Source of the DNA: Curtobacterium sp. MCBD17_035
GTDB taxonomy: Bacteria; Actinomycetota; Actinomycetes; Actinomycetales; Microbacteriaceae
Assembly (NCBI RefSeq): GCF_003234815.2
Contig: NZ_CP126279.1
Coordinates: 3,224,001-3,288,000, forward strand
Length of the DNA stretch: 64,000 nucleotides
Direction: 5' to 3'
Within the stretch, counting starts at the first letter, position 1; each line of letters starts with the position of its first letter. The translations under genes and the position numbers were made by a program. This document shows positions 1 through 8,890 of the stretch, in pieces. The notes under the pieces were generated by a model. The model was not told where the DNA came from, searched no databases, and saw only the letters and a list, made by a program, of their open reading frames with translations.

Positions 1-1
1 G

Positions 2-664
2 CCGGTCACGGCCTCCATCGCGATCGGCGCCGCCGTGCTGTGGCTCGTCGCGGGTGTCGCCGGCGGCACCGTGTCCGCGCTCCGGCGTGGATCGGTCCTC
101 GACCGGGCGGTCATGACGATCGCCGTCGGTGGGGTCTCGGCGCCGGCGTACCTCGTGGGACTGTTGGCGATCCTCCTGTTCGGGTTCGTGCTCCGGATCC
201 TGCCGACCGGCGGCTACGTCGCGTTCACCGACGACCCCGTGCAGTGGTTCCTGCACCTGCTCCTGCCCTGGTGCGTGCTCGCGTTCATCAGCGCCGCCAT
301 CTACGCCCGACTGACCCGCGGCGAGATGCTCGAGGTGATGGGCCAGGACCACATCCGCACCGCCCGCGCCAAGGGCCTGAGCGAGTCGCAGGTCGTCGTC
401 CGGCACGGGCTCCGCACCGCGATCCTGCCCGTCGTGACCCTGTTCGGGCTCGACCTCGGCACCCTGCTCGGCGGCGCGGTGATCACCGAGAAGGTGTTCT
501 CGATGCAGGGGCTCGGCGCACTGCTCATCGACGCGGTGCACTCGCTGGACCTGCAGGTCGTCGTCGGGTTCACGCTGTTCGCGGCGTTCCTGGTCGTCAC
601 CGCGAACGTCATCGTCGACCTCGTGTACGGGGTCGTGGATCCGCGGGTGCGGACGGGGCGCTGA
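2..664 (+). CDS. Peptide-type ABC transporter permease (DppB/OppB-like), 5' truncated
   Basis: This is the C-terminal part of an inner-membrane permease that would form the translocation path of a peptide/nickel-type ABC importer. The reading frame is open from the window edge, so the N-terminus lies outside. Visible are several hydrophobic helices, the EAA-type cytoplasmic loop (around AKGLSESQVVVRHGLR) that contacts the ATPase, and the family ending VYGVVDPRVR. The next gene is on the opposite strand, so this is either the last gene of its operon or separated from its DppC partner. The family is clear; the substrate cannot be read. Confidence 0.88.
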   Translation, partial: PVTASIAIGAAVLWLVAGVAGGTVSALRRGSVLDRAVMTIAVGGVSAPAYLVGLLAILLFGFVLRILPTGGYVAFTDDPVQWFLHLLLPWCVLAFISAAIYARLTRGEMLEVMGQDHIRTARAKGLSESQVVVRHGLRTAILPVVTLFGLDLGTLLGGAVITEKVFSMQGLGALLIDAVHSLDLQVVVGFTLFAAFLVVTANVIVDLVYGVVDPRVRTGR

Positions 665-836
665 GGTCGAGCGGCGCGCCCGTCACCCGGGTCCCGGTTT
701 CTCCGCCGTCGGACTTCACCGAAGCACGGTCCGATCTGAACCAGGTGACCGAGGGCCGACACGGGCAACGCGATCAGATCAGCCGGTCCGCCGTGTGCCG
801 TGACCTCGGCCAACCTGTCGCTCCGCACCGGTCTCC

Positions 837-1253
837 TCATCGTCGCACCCGCGCACCCGACCAGAACCAGGCGCTCGTCACGAACACGACGACCGCGAAG
901 AAGAAGCCGAGCGCGTCCGTTCCCCCGTCGTACGTCCGGGCGTCGACGGCATGAACGGTCCCGACGACGAGGACGACGCCGACCACCGCCAGGAGCATCG
1001 CGGCACCCCGGAGCACGAGCGCCCGCGTGTTCGACCGGTCTGAGCGCGCCGCCGGCTGGACGTCGTACCGCGACAACCACCGGCGACTCCGGAGAACGGA
1101 CTGACCGATGCCCGCCACCGCGCAGATCAGAGCCCCCAGGTCGAAGAGCACCATCGCCCACGGAGTCCTGTTGAACCAGAGCGCGGCACCGACGGCCATG
1201 ACCAGCCCCAGGAGCGCCACCCAACGGGTCAGTGTCCACAGCAGTCGCCACAT
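837..1253 (-). CDS. Small integral membrane protein of unknown function
   Basis: 138 residues, not recognised as a named family. Hydrophobic helices lie at about residues 10-27, 33-52, 81-102 and 114-132, with an Arg/Ser-rich loop between helices 2 and 3, so four membrane spans are likely. A GGAGG ribosome binding site precedes the ATG. It starts 30 bases after the stop of the small gene at 1284-1499, so the two are probably co-transcribed from the leaderless promoter of that gene. No catalytic motif is seen. Confidence 0.7.
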   Translation of the reverse strand: MWRLLWTLTRWVALLGLVMAVGAALWFNRTPWAMVLFDLGALICAVAGIGQSVLRSRRWLSRYDVQPAARSDRSNTRALVLRGAAMLLAVVGVVLVVGTVHAVDARTYDGGTDALGFFFAVVVFVTSAWFWSGARVRR

Positions 1254-1283
1254 GCCGTACCCTCCGTCTCCCGGGCCGTGCCC

Positions 1284-1499
1284 TCAGTCCTCCGTGTCGA
1301 CGCCACCCGGTCGCACCGCCGCGGTGTCGGCAACGTCGATCCGGGTCATGCCGTCGCCACGGTCCTCGGTGGTGATCCGCGGGGCCGCATCCGCCTCGGT
1401 CGACCCCGAAGCCCGGGTGAGCTCGTCGTGGCGCCGCTCCGAGAACGTCATGTCCACGCCGTCGTCGGTCGTCTCGAGGGGATCGCGAGCATCCGTCAT
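1284..1499 (-). CDS. Small acidic hypothetical protein (71 aa)
   Basis: Unrecognised, hydrophilic, Asp/Glu/Thr-rich and without membrane or signal segments. The frame stays open further upstream (to 1727), but the ATG at 1499 is preferred because a TAGCGT -10 box sits exactly 7 bases before it, the leaderless pattern seen at several other genes here. The upstream extension is Arg/Ser/Pro-rich and looks non-coding. It probably forms a two-gene unit with the membrane protein that follows. Confidence 0.5.
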   Translation of the reverse strand: MTDARDPLETTDDGVDMTFSERRHDELTRASGSTEADAAPRITTEDRGDGMTRIDVADTAAVRPGGVDTED

Positions 1500-1506
1500 A
1501 CGAGGG

Positions 1507-1512
1507 ACGCTA
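1507..1512 (-). promoter_or_regulatory. Leaderless -10 box for the 1284-1499 gene
   Basis: TAGCGT on the minus strand ends 7 bases before the ATG at 1499, so the transcript would begin at or next to the start codon. There is no Shine-Dalgarno sequence in the gap. Confidence 0.5.
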
Positions 1513-1707
1513 CCCGCCGCTACACGAATTGGATGCGTGAGCAGCACCGATGCCACCAGCTCCAGCTCCATCTCGTGGAGTTGCATGCCGACGTGCAGCC
1601 GGGGCGGCCGCCGGCCCTGTCGGCTCGGCTGGCGGGATGTCGCACGAGCTGACCCGCGCCGTCCATCACGAGACCGGGACGACGGTCCATGAGGAGCATG
1701 GTTGCTC

Positions 1708-1750
1708 GTTAAATTTAACGCCGTCATCTGCCGGATGTGCTAAATTTATC
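1708..1750 (+). promoter_or_regulatory. Paired AT-rich palindromes overlapping the ATPase start (putative operator)
   Basis: A perfect 12-base palindrome gttaaatttaac (1708-1719) is followed by a second copy of its core, taaattta (1741-1748). The centres are 31 bases apart, about three helical turns. The second copy ends 5 bases before the GTG at 1753 and contains a TAAATT -10-like box 6 bases before that GTG. Such AT-rich blocks stand out in this DNA. Inferred role: a cooperative operator on a leaderless promoter. The rest of 1500-1707 shows no convincing gene. Confidence 0.55.
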
Positions 1751-1752
1751 AA

Positions 1753-2985
1753 GTGCGCTCACCTCTCACGAACCCGTTCCAACCGGGTTCCGACGTGGTT
1801 CCAGATGTATGGGCTGGTCGTGTCGAGCAGTTGGCCGATTGGCGGGACGTCGTTCGCCCGCGTCGTCATGCGGGCCTGTACGAGACAGGCCGAACCATCC
1901 TCGGTGAACCTGGTACCGGCAAGTCGAGCCTGGTACGCCGGATCGCACGCGATGCCGCAGAGGGCGGCGACTGGGTCACCCCCCAACTGCGCATACCTGC
2001 CGGTGCTGATCCGTTGAAGATCGTCGCGTCCGCAGTGCTGCGGCTGGCCGACAAGGCCGGCCTCCTGGCAACGAGTCGGCAACGGGTCCTGGACGTCCTC
2101 TCGCGAGTCGAACAGATCGCGGTGTCGGGGTTCTCCGTCGCGGTGCGCGGAGAAGCAGGACCAGAGCCGTTCACCGCACTGTTCGACCTGCTGGTCGAAC
2201 TCGGGCAGGCCGCCATCGCGCAGAACACCGTGGTGTTGATCCACATCGACGAGGTGCAGAACATCACCGACGAGGCAGCGCTGTCGCAGTTGCTCATCGC
2301 TCTCGGTGACGCGCTGTCGCACCAGGTCGAGGTCACGGCTCCGGGCGGTGTCCTCGTCGAGCGACACCTGCCCCTCGCCGTGTACCTGACGGGGCTGCCG
2401 GACTTCGAGGACATGGCCGGCGCTCGGAAGGGCGCCACCTTCGCCCGGCGATTCCGCACCATCACGCTTGCCGCCCTCGACGAGGCGGATCTCCTGCAGG
2501 CGCTGCAGCCATTCGTGTTCGACGGTTGGGCCACCCCCGACGGGAACGGCGGTCTCGAATCCATCCAGATGAGTTCCGGGGCTGCGAGAGCCGTCGTGGC
2601 TCTCTGCTGCGGGGAGCCGTTCCTGTTCCAGCTCGCCGGTCAACGCGCCTGGAATGCAGGGAGCGCCTCGACCATCTCCCAGGAGGAGGTCGTGGCCGGG
2701 TGGCGCGGAGTTCAGGGTGAGGCCTCGGCACACGTCGAGCGCATCCTGAACCGGCTGCCGGCTCGTGAACACGAGTTCGTCGAGGCGATGGCGGCGCTGC
2801 CGCCGGCCGACCGCACGCTGACGAAGATCGCCGCCCAGATGGGCATGACCTCCGCGACGAAGGTCGGGCCGTTCTCGCAGCGACTGGACACGGTCCGCGG
2901 GATCATCGACCGGGGCAAGCCCTACTCGTTCCGCAACCGTGCCGTCGAGGCGTACCTGACGACGGACTGGCCGCGCGTCGACTGA
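1753..2985 (+). CDS. AAA-type ATP-binding protein (ORC/CDC6-like AAA_16 class)
   Basis: 410 residues, starting with GTG. The N-terminus has the NPFxPG...AGR signature of a widespread actinobacterial ATPase family. It is followed by a Walker A loop GEPGTGKSS at about residues 51-59 and a Walker B VVLIHIDEV near residue 160. The C-terminus (about 310-410) resembles a winged-helix module that ends in RNRAVEAYL. Members often occur as single genes, and their substrate is unknown; nucleic-acid remodelling or signalling is possible. It stands alone between opposite-strand genes. Two phased palindromes cover its promoter and start, which suggests tight, perhaps autogenous, control. Confidence 0.82.
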   Translation: MRSPLTNPFQPGSDVVPDVWAGRVEQLADWRDVVRPRRHAGLYETGRTILGEPGTGKSSLVRRIARDAAEGGDWVTPQLRIPAGADPLKIVASAVLRLADKAGLLATSRQRVLDVLSRVEQIAVSGFSVAVRGEAGPEPFTALFDLLVELGQAAIAQNTVVLIHIDEVQNITDEAALSQLLIALGDALSHQVEVTAPGGVLVERHLPLAVYLTGLPDFEDMAGARKGATFARRFRTITLAALDEADLLQALQPFVFDGWATPDGNGGLESIQMSSGAARAVVALCCGEPFLFQLAGQRAWNAGSASTISQEEVVAGWRGVQGEASAHVERILNRLPAREHEFVEAMAALPPADRTLTKIAAQMGMTSATKVGPFSQRLDTVRGIIDRGKPYSFRNRAVEAYLTTDWPRVD

Positions 2986-3003
2986 CCCCGCCCTCCTGGC
3001 GAC

Positions 3004-5393
3004 TCAGCCCTTCGTGCCCGTCGACCAGATGCCCGTCGAGCCCTTCTTGAGCACGACGTTCCCGTTGCCTTGCACGACGAGCGTCGTGCCCGACCCGGCC
3101 CGGCTGGTGTTCGACGCCCACCGCGCCTTGCCCGAGGTGTCGTAGACCACCAGGTTGCCGTCCGCCTGCAGGCTCATGTACGCGCCGTGGTACTTGCTCG
3201 TGTTCGTCGCCCAGCGCGCTCGGCCGCCGATGTACATGACGAGGTTGCCGTCGGCCTGCATGATGAACTGCCGCGTGCCCGAGCCGTCCTGGATGAACTG
3301 GCCGCCGGTCAGCGTCACGGGCGCCTTGAGCGTGTCGCGGCCGGACAGCCCCGTGTGCCAGAGCACCGTGCTCCCCCTGGTCAGACGGAGGTCGCCCGTG
3401 TTCGTGACCGCCAGGACAGCCCCGCTGCCCTTGCCGCTCGTGCGGGACTGCCACACCGCCTTCTGCGCGGCCGTGTAGATGACCGCGTTGCCGTCGGCCT
3501 GCACCGCGAGCGAGGTCCCACCACGGCCGTTCGTCCCGGACGACCAGAGCGCGCGCCCGTTGCCGTACAGCACGAGGTTGCCGTCGGCCTGCATCGTCAG
3601 CGTGTACTGCTGGTTCGGCGACGTGATCGAGTGGCCGACGGCGAGGGTCGCGGGCGCGGTCAGGGAGGTGCTGCAGCTGCTCGTCCCGGGCAGCGCGGTC
3701 GCCAGGGCCGCCCAGTTCGGGGAACCGAGACCGGTCGCCATGTCGTAGCCGGTGGTCGCGCTGTAGAGCAGGTTGTTGCCGCTCGTGACGTCGCGGAAGT
3801 CCCCGCGGTTCCCGTAGAGCGTCGCGTGCACGTCGCCGACGCCGGTGCTGCAGCCGAGGCTCGACAGGGTGGCGGCGAGCTGCCCCGCCATGATCGGTGC
3901 CGCTGCGCTCGTCCCACCGCCGAGGACCCAGCCGCCCTCCGCGCCGATGTAGACGCCGGGGCCGGTGTCGGGATCGGCCACCGCGCTGATGTCCGGTACC
4001 AGCCGCGTGCTGCCCGGGAGGCCCACAGCGCTCTGGTACGTCGGCCGCGCGGTCCGGGTCGAGGACCCACCACCGCTGCCGACCGCGTCGGCCCGGTCGC
4101 TCCAGGCGGTCTCGCGCCAGCTCGTGCCGCTCCCCGTGAGGCTGGTCCCGCCGACACCGACGACCGACGGCACGACGGCCGGGAAGTCGACGTCGGGCGT
4201 GCTCGAGGTCCCGCCGCCGCAGTCGTAGGCGCCGTCGTCACCCGAGGCCGCGAAGGTGGTGGCACCGGCGACGACCGCGCGATCGATGGCGTCCTGGACG
4301 GCGCTCTCGAACGACGAGGACAGCGACGACTCGCACATCCCCCACGAGGTGCTCAGCGCGACGATGCCACTGCTCGTGACGTCGGTCGCGACGCGGTCGT
4401 ACGCGTCGTAGATGCCCTGGGCCGAGTTCGGCGCGACGTAGATGCGCTGGGACGCCTTCGGCGCGGTGGCGAAGAGCATCTCCTGGTCCAGGGCGACCTC
4501 GGAGCCGCCACCGTCGACGGACGTGGTGGTCGACGCGCCGTCGACCGCGACCTGCGTGATCGACGGCAACGTGACGCCCACGGCGTTCGCGTAGGTGGTC
4601 AGATCGCTCTTCGACCAGCCGGAGAACTGCACCGTGGCGACCGTCGTCCCGGCACCGGTGCTCCCGGAGCGCGTCACGCCGTAGGCGCTGGCCAGGTCGG
4701 CCGGGGTCCTGCCGCCGGGCAGTGCGTGGTGCTCGAACACCGGGCGCTGGTCGAGGCCGAGCACGGTCGTCACCGCGCCGGACAGGCCCGACGGCAGGTC
4801 CAGCGCCGTCGTCGGGTGCAGGGTGTCCCCCTTGCCCGCGAGGTCGACGCCGAACACGGACTCCGCCTGGCCGACCGTGCCCGAGACCTGGACGTCCCAC
4901 GTGTCCTGTGCGGTGACGTGGAGGCCCGCCGCACGGAGTGCGTCGACCACGTCGTCCCGGGTGTCCGTGGTCGGGGCGACGTCGGTGAGCGCGTCCTTCC
5001 GCTGGGCCTTCGTCATGGTGTCCGCCCGGCGGACCAGGTCGCGGAGTTCACCGCGATCGGACGGCTGCAGCACGACCGTCATGTCGATCGGGGCACCGCT
5101 GGGGGCCGGGGCCGTCGCGGTCGCGGAGGGGGCGGGCGTCGTGGCCGAGGGGCTCGGCGACGCGGTCGGCGCGGCCGATGCGGTGGCCCCGGACGCGGCC
5201 GGCGCGGCCGAGGGCGGGCGCCCGCGGCGGAGGGGGTGGACGTCGACGCGGAGGGGGTGGACGTCGACGCGGCGGACGTCGTGGCGGTGGTCGCGCCTCC
5301 CGGCTCGTCCGCCACCGCGGGGAGGGCCGAGCCGGTGACCGTGAGGGCGGCGGCGACGACGATGAGGGGCAGACGGACGGTGCGCATGGTCAC
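3004..5393 (-). CDS. Secreted S53 (sedolisin/kumamolisin) peptidase with C-terminal B-lectin repeats; apparent frameshift in the linker
   Basis: Acid-type serine-carboxyl endopeptidase, exported. The in-frame body is 3004-5082 (692 aa from that Met): pro-kumamolisin domain about residues 1-120; S53 catalytic domain about 140-465 with the E195/D199 pair, oxyanion D282 and the nucleophile S392 in GGTSAAAP; then B-lectin repeats (QADGNLVLY type) to the end. A signal peptide (MRTVRLPL...ALPAVADE) lies at 5393 in another frame. It runs into an Ala/Ser/Thr/Pro linker and loses frame at about 5214-5230, where the body frame takes over. One missing C would reconnect them into a protein of roughly 795 residues. 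Either a real disruption or a sequencing error in a GC run. Confidence 0.85.
5230..5271. repeat. 21-bp tandem repeat (2 copies) in the S53 peptidase linker
   Basis: Two identical 21-base units, 5230-5250 and 5251-5271, encode the STSTPSA-type linker after the signal peptide. They lie right beside the point where the reading frame is lost, so slippage may be involved. Confidence 0.85.
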
Positions 5394-5579
5394 TCTCGGA
5401 GGCTGAGCGGTCGGGGGTGCCCGGCGCCGATTCGGGTTGCGATCGCCGACCTGACGACGCTAGCCCGAGCGGAGGCCCGACAACAGCCCCTGTGCGACCT
5501 CACAGACCCCCAGTTGGCGGGGTCGTGTCGGCGGAGTGGGCGTCCGGAGGCGGTCAGGGGCGCGTGGGCCGGCGCGTGA

Positions 5580-7106
5580 TCAGGGGCGTGACGACCCGCC
5601 GTCCTGCTGGTACCGGGCGTTCGTGACGTCGTTCGTCGACCCGTGGATCGAGATCGCCCCCGTGGCGAAGTCGGCTTCGAGCTGCTCGAGCGATCGCCCC
5701 CGGGTCTCGGGGACGACCGTGAGCACGAACACGAGCGCGGCGGCGTTGAGCACGGCGAACACGAAGAACGTCGTCGAGATCCCGAAGGCCGCGACGGCGA
5801 TGGGGAACGTCAGGCTGACCCCGAAGTTCGCGAGCCAGAGCACGAGTGCGGTGAGCCCCATGCCGGCCCCGCGGAGGCGCAGCGGGAACACCTCGGAGAG
5901 CATGAGCCACACGAGTGGCCCGATGGTGCCCTGCATGATGCCGACGAAACAGATGATGAACACGAGGACGACCACCGCGCGGAGGGTGCCCTGCGGCAGG
6001 ACCACCGACGCCAGACCGATCAGCAGATGAAACAGGGTCGTGCCCGCGAACCCGCTGATGAGGAACGTGCGCCGGCCCAGTCGGTTGATGAAGCGGAGGC
6101 CGATCACGACGGCGAGGACCGCGATCACCCCCGAGCCGACGTTCGCGATCAGGGCACCCTGCTGGCTGAACCCGGACTCCTGCAGCACCTGCGTGCCGTA
6201 GTACATGATCGAGTTGATCCCGGTGACCTGCTGGGCGATGCCGAGTCCGCCGCCGATGTACACGAGCCTGCGGAGCCACGGCTCGCGGAACAGAACGCGG
6301 ATCCGGCCGGAGCGGGCCTCCGCTTCTTCCGCGGCGAGGTCATGCAGCTCGGCCATCTCGGCCACCGCGCGCTCGTCCGAGCGGATGGTTCGGAGCACGG
6401 CGAGCGCGTCGTCCTCGCGCCCCTTGCCGAGCAGCCACCGCGGGCTCTCCGGCACGCGGAGCATGCCGATGAACAGCGCGACGGCGGGGATCAGCGCGAC
6501 CGCGAGCATGTACCGCCAGACGTCGGTGTGGGAGCCCCAGATCGACCCGATCACGGCGTTGATCGCGAATGCGGCCAGCTGCCCCGTCACGATCATGAGC
6601 TCGTTCCGGGTCACGAGACCGCCGCGCTTCTCGGTCGGCGACAGCTCCGCCAGGAACACCGGGACCGTGACGGACGCCCCGCCGACGGCGATGCCGAGGA
6701 CGAACCGCGCCGCGACGAGGACCTCCCACGTCGGGGACAGCACGCACGCGAGCGCGGCGACGAAGAAGACGACGGCGAGCGTGCGGATGGTGGGTCGCCG
6801 ACCGTTGTGGTCAGAGATGCGACCCGTGGTGAACGCGCCGAGCGCCGCCCCGACGAGGATCGCCGACGTCACGAGCCCCTCGGTCGTGGGCGTGAGCCCG
6901 AGATCCGCGGTGAGCGAGTCGAGCGCGCCGTTGACGACGCCGGTGTCGTACCCGAAGAGCAGACCGCCGAAGGTCGCGACGACCGCGACGAACCCGAGCC
7001 GTCGCGAGTACGGACCCGGTGTCAGCGGTGGCAGGGCCCGTCCGCCCGGTGCAGGTCGCCCCGTCGTGTCGGCTCCCCCGGCTGTCGTGCTCCGCGTCGC
7101 CACCAT
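5580..7106 (-). CDS. MFS sugar porter (SP family, sugar/H+ symporter)
   Basis: 508 residues with twelve predicted membrane helices. Sugar-porter signatures are present: GRISDHNGRR in the first cytoplasmic loop, PESPRWLL before the central loop, QQVTGINSIMYY in helix 7 and PETRGRSLEQLE at the C-terminus. These fit uptake of a hexose, pentose or polyol with protons. The start at 7106 has a GAGGAG ribosome site. A MarR-type gene lies 69 bases upstream on the same strand, and the gap contains alternative hairpins. The substrate is not deducible. Confidence 0.92.
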   Translation of the reverse strand: MVATRSTTAGGADTTGRPAPGGRALPPLTPGPYSRRLGFVAVVATFGGLLFGYDTGVVNGALDSLTADLGLTPTTEGLVTSAILVGAALGAFTTGRISDHNGRRPTIRTLAVVFFVAALACVLSPTWEVLVAARFVLGIAVGGASVTVPVFLAELSPTEKRGGLVTRNELMIVTGQLAAFAINAVIGSIWGSHTDVWRYMLAVALIPAVALFIGMLRVPESPRWLLGKGREDDALAVLRTIRSDERAVAEMAELHDLAAEEAEARSGRIRVLFREPWLRRLVYIGGGLGIAQQVTGINSIMYYGTQVLQESGFSQQGALIANVGSGVIAVLAVVIGLRFINRLGRRTFLISGFAGTTLFHLLIGLASVVLPQGTLRAVVVLVFIICFVGIMQGTIGPLVWLMLSEVFPLRLRGAGMGLTALVLWLANFGVSLTFPIAVAAFGISTTFFVFAVLNAAALVFVLTVVPETRGRSLEQLEADFATGAISIHGSTNDVTNARYQQDGGSSRP

Positions 7107-7124
7107 CGCTCCTCGTGATCCGCC

Positions 7125-7153
7125 CCGTCGGAGACCCGACGGTCGGGCCGTCG
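7125..7153 (-). terminator. Overlapping alternative hairpins between marR-like gene and sugar porter
   Basis: ccgtcgg (7125-7131) pairs perfectly with ccgacgg (7136-7142). The second arm can instead pair with ccgtcg (7148-7153). The two hairpins exclude each other, which fits a terminator or attenuator at the end of the regulator gene. No U-run is visible. Confidence 0.4.
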
Positions 7154-7175
7154 CTCGGAGGGGGAGGAATCGACG

Positions 7176-7760
7176 CTATCGAGCGGCGTCCGCGTGGTCG
7201 CTCAGCTGCTCCTGCTCGGTGGATCCGTCGGCGGGGACAGCCGGTGTGGAGGCCGTCTCCGCGGCGGCCCGCTCGGCCATGGCGGTCGTCAGGGTCGTCA
7301 GCACACGGGTCACGACGGCGTTGTCCTCGTCGGACAGCCGGTCGAAGACGTCCACGACGGACTCGTGGAACCGCTCGTACGCGGCGTCGATCTTGCGGGC
7401 GGCCTGCTCGCTCGGCTCGAGGACCTGCGCGCGCCGGTCGCTTGGGTGCGCCACCCGCCGGAGGTCGCCTTTGCGCTCGAGCTCGTCGACGATCTTGGTG
7501 ACCGAGGCGTTCGACACGTTGAGCATCACGACGAGGTCCTTGGGGCCCATGGCCCGCTCGTCACGCTGCGCCTGGAGCAGGTAGCGGATGGCGTGGAACT
7601 CGTTCTTCGTCAGGCCGCTCGCGACCCGGGCGCGCTCGATCTGTTGCTCCTCGGCGCTCTGCACGCCCAGGAGCGCGTCGACGGCCTGGCGAGCGGCCGC
7701 GCTCCGCGGCTCTCGTGCGTACAGGTGCCGCGCTTCGCGGCGGACGACGGTCAACGGCAT
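7176..7760 (-). CDS. MarR-family transcriptional regulator
   Basis: 194 residues, cytoplasmic DNA-binding protein. The winged helix-turn-helix spans about residues 45-125: recognition region NVSNASVTKIVDELERKGDLRRVAHPSDRRAQV with the conserved DRR wing. N- and C-terminal helices would make the dimer interface. It is followed by the sugar porter on the same strand and probably controls it or itself in response to a small ligand. No clear MarR palindrome was found upstream. Confidence 0.9.
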   Translation of the reverse strand: MPLTVVRREARHLYAREPRSAAARQAVDALLGVQSAEEQQIERARVASGLTKNEFHAIRYLLQAQRDERAMGPKDLVVMLNVSNASVTKIVDELERKGDLRRVAHPSDRRAQVLEPSEQAARKIDAAYERFHESVVDVFDRLSDEDNAVVTRVLTTLTTAMAERAAAETASTPAVPADGSTEQEQLSDHADAAR

Positions 7761-7805
7761 CGGCGGATGTGGTCCTTCTGGTCGGTCGTTCCGGTGGCGT
7801 GGATG

Positions 7806-8006
7806 CTACGCGGTCGGTGCCGCGAAGAAGTCGGCGTAGCTCGGGCCACTCGCGGCGCCCGATCCCCGCCCGGACAGCAGGCGCGGGTCCTCGACCCGAC
7901 GCGAGACGTAGGCGTCGATGACGGCCGGGTCGGTCAGTCCGTAGCGTCGACCCGCGCCCGCGCGCATCGTGCCGGCGCCGGACCAGGCCTGGTACGTGCT
8001 GTGCAT
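7806..8006 (-). CDS. Tiny hypothetical ORF, coupled to the preceding one
   Basis: 66 residues beginning MHSTYQAWSG. Its ATG shares one base with the stop of the ORF upstream (TGATG at 8004-8008), a layout that allows translational coupling. The sequence contains an Ala/Gly/Arg-rich middle and ends SYADFFAAPTA. Not recognised. It may be half of a disrupted protein whose other half is the upstream ORF. Position before the MarR gene suggests a shared transcript. Confidence 0.4.
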   Translation of the reverse strand: MHSTYQAWSGAGTMRAGAGRRYGLTDPAVIDAYVSRRVEDPRLLSGRGSGAASGPSYADFFAAPTA

Positions 8007-8143
8007 CAGCAGACACCCCGATCGGCGAGCAGCGGCCGCATGTCGATGGGCTGCGTCGGCGGGAACCGGTCGAGCGCAGCGCTCGACGGGTCGATGAAGG
8101 AGGTCCCGGAGACCCGGGGGTGGGGCTGCGCGATGCTCATCAT
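8006..8143 (-). CDS. Tiny hypothetical ORF (45 aa)
   Basis: Starts MMSIAQPHPR and ends with a lone Cys, overlapping the next ORF by one base. A weak ACGAG ribosome site precedes the ATG. Pro-rich and hydrophilic; unrecognised. Could be a genuine short peptide gene or the 5' part of a broken gene. Confidence 0.35.
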   Translation of the reverse strand: MMSIAQPHPRVSGTSFIDPSSAALDRFPPTQPIDMRPLLADRGVC

Positions 8144-8303
8144 GGTCTCGTTTCTGGCGGCGTCGCCGGGCGCGATCGGGGTGATGATGCCCGGGGGTCG
8201 GGCACGGCAAAAGAATGCCACATCGTGAACTACTCGCGCAACGAAACAGTAGGCGGCTTGCTCGTTCCGTTCGGAAAACGGACAGATCGTGAACCGGTGC
8301 GCG

Positions 8304-8777
8304 TCAGAGCACCCGCGCGAAACAGATCGAGCTCGGGTTGTCGGCGTAGCGGCCGAACGGCGCGATCCGGGAGAACCCGGATCGTTCGAGGAACCGGACG
8401 GTCTGCGTCGCCTGGGAGCCCGTCTCCATGACCAGGGCCGGGGCGCCCAGTTCGCGGCCGGCAGCGATCAGGTGCTCCAGGAGCGCATCGGCAACGCCGA
8501 GACTCCGCGCGTCGGACCGGACGTAGAGCTTCCGGACCTCGTACACGCCGTCCCGGACCGGGGTGAGACCGGCGCACCCGATGGGGACGCCCGCGCTGTC
8601 CCGGGCGAGCAGGTGCACGGGCACCTCGGCGCCCGTGAGCTCGGGACCGAGGTCCGGACCGGCGTTGACGCTGTTGAGCTCGATCCGCGCGGCGGCACGG
8701 AGGCGGATGGCGCTCTCGGCGTCGTACGGCTCGGGCGCGATGCTGAACGACCAGGGTTCGGGCTTGAGGTAGGGCAC
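8304..8777 (-). CDS. GNAT-family N-acetyltransferase
   Basis: About 157 residues, transferring an acyl group from acyl-CoA to an amine. The acceptor-side motif VRKLYVRSDARSLGVADALLEHLI is the GNAT beta4/alpha3 CoA-binding region, with R/Q-x-x-G/A replaced by RSLGVA. It is followed by the typical FLERSGFSRI near the C-terminus. The GTG at 8777 is chosen because GAGGCGAG lies just upstream; an in-frame GTG at 8801 is an alternative. It stands alone between the rbs operon and the tiny ORFs. The substrate is unknown. Confidence 0.8.
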   Translation of the reverse strand: MPYLKPEPWSFSIAPEPYDAESAIRLRAAARIELNSVNAGPDLGPELTGAEVPVHLLARDSAGVPIGCAGLTPVRDGVYEVRKLYVRSDARSLGVADALLEHLIAAGRELGAPALVMETGSQATQTVRFLERSGFSRIAPFGRYADNPSSICFARVL

Positions 8778-8890
8778 CGGGACTCGCCTCGTTCCATGCA
8801 CACGGTTCGGATGTGTGCTCACGGTAGCGGGGACGGCACCGCCGGATCCGTCGGCACGCCCGGCGGGTCCGCGGGACCGTCCCGGTGCGG

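Noticed and set aside
1500-1727. N-terminal extension of the small 1284-1499 gene
   Set aside because: Arg/Ser/Pro-rich translation with no ribosome site; a leaderless promoter precisely precedes the internal ATG.
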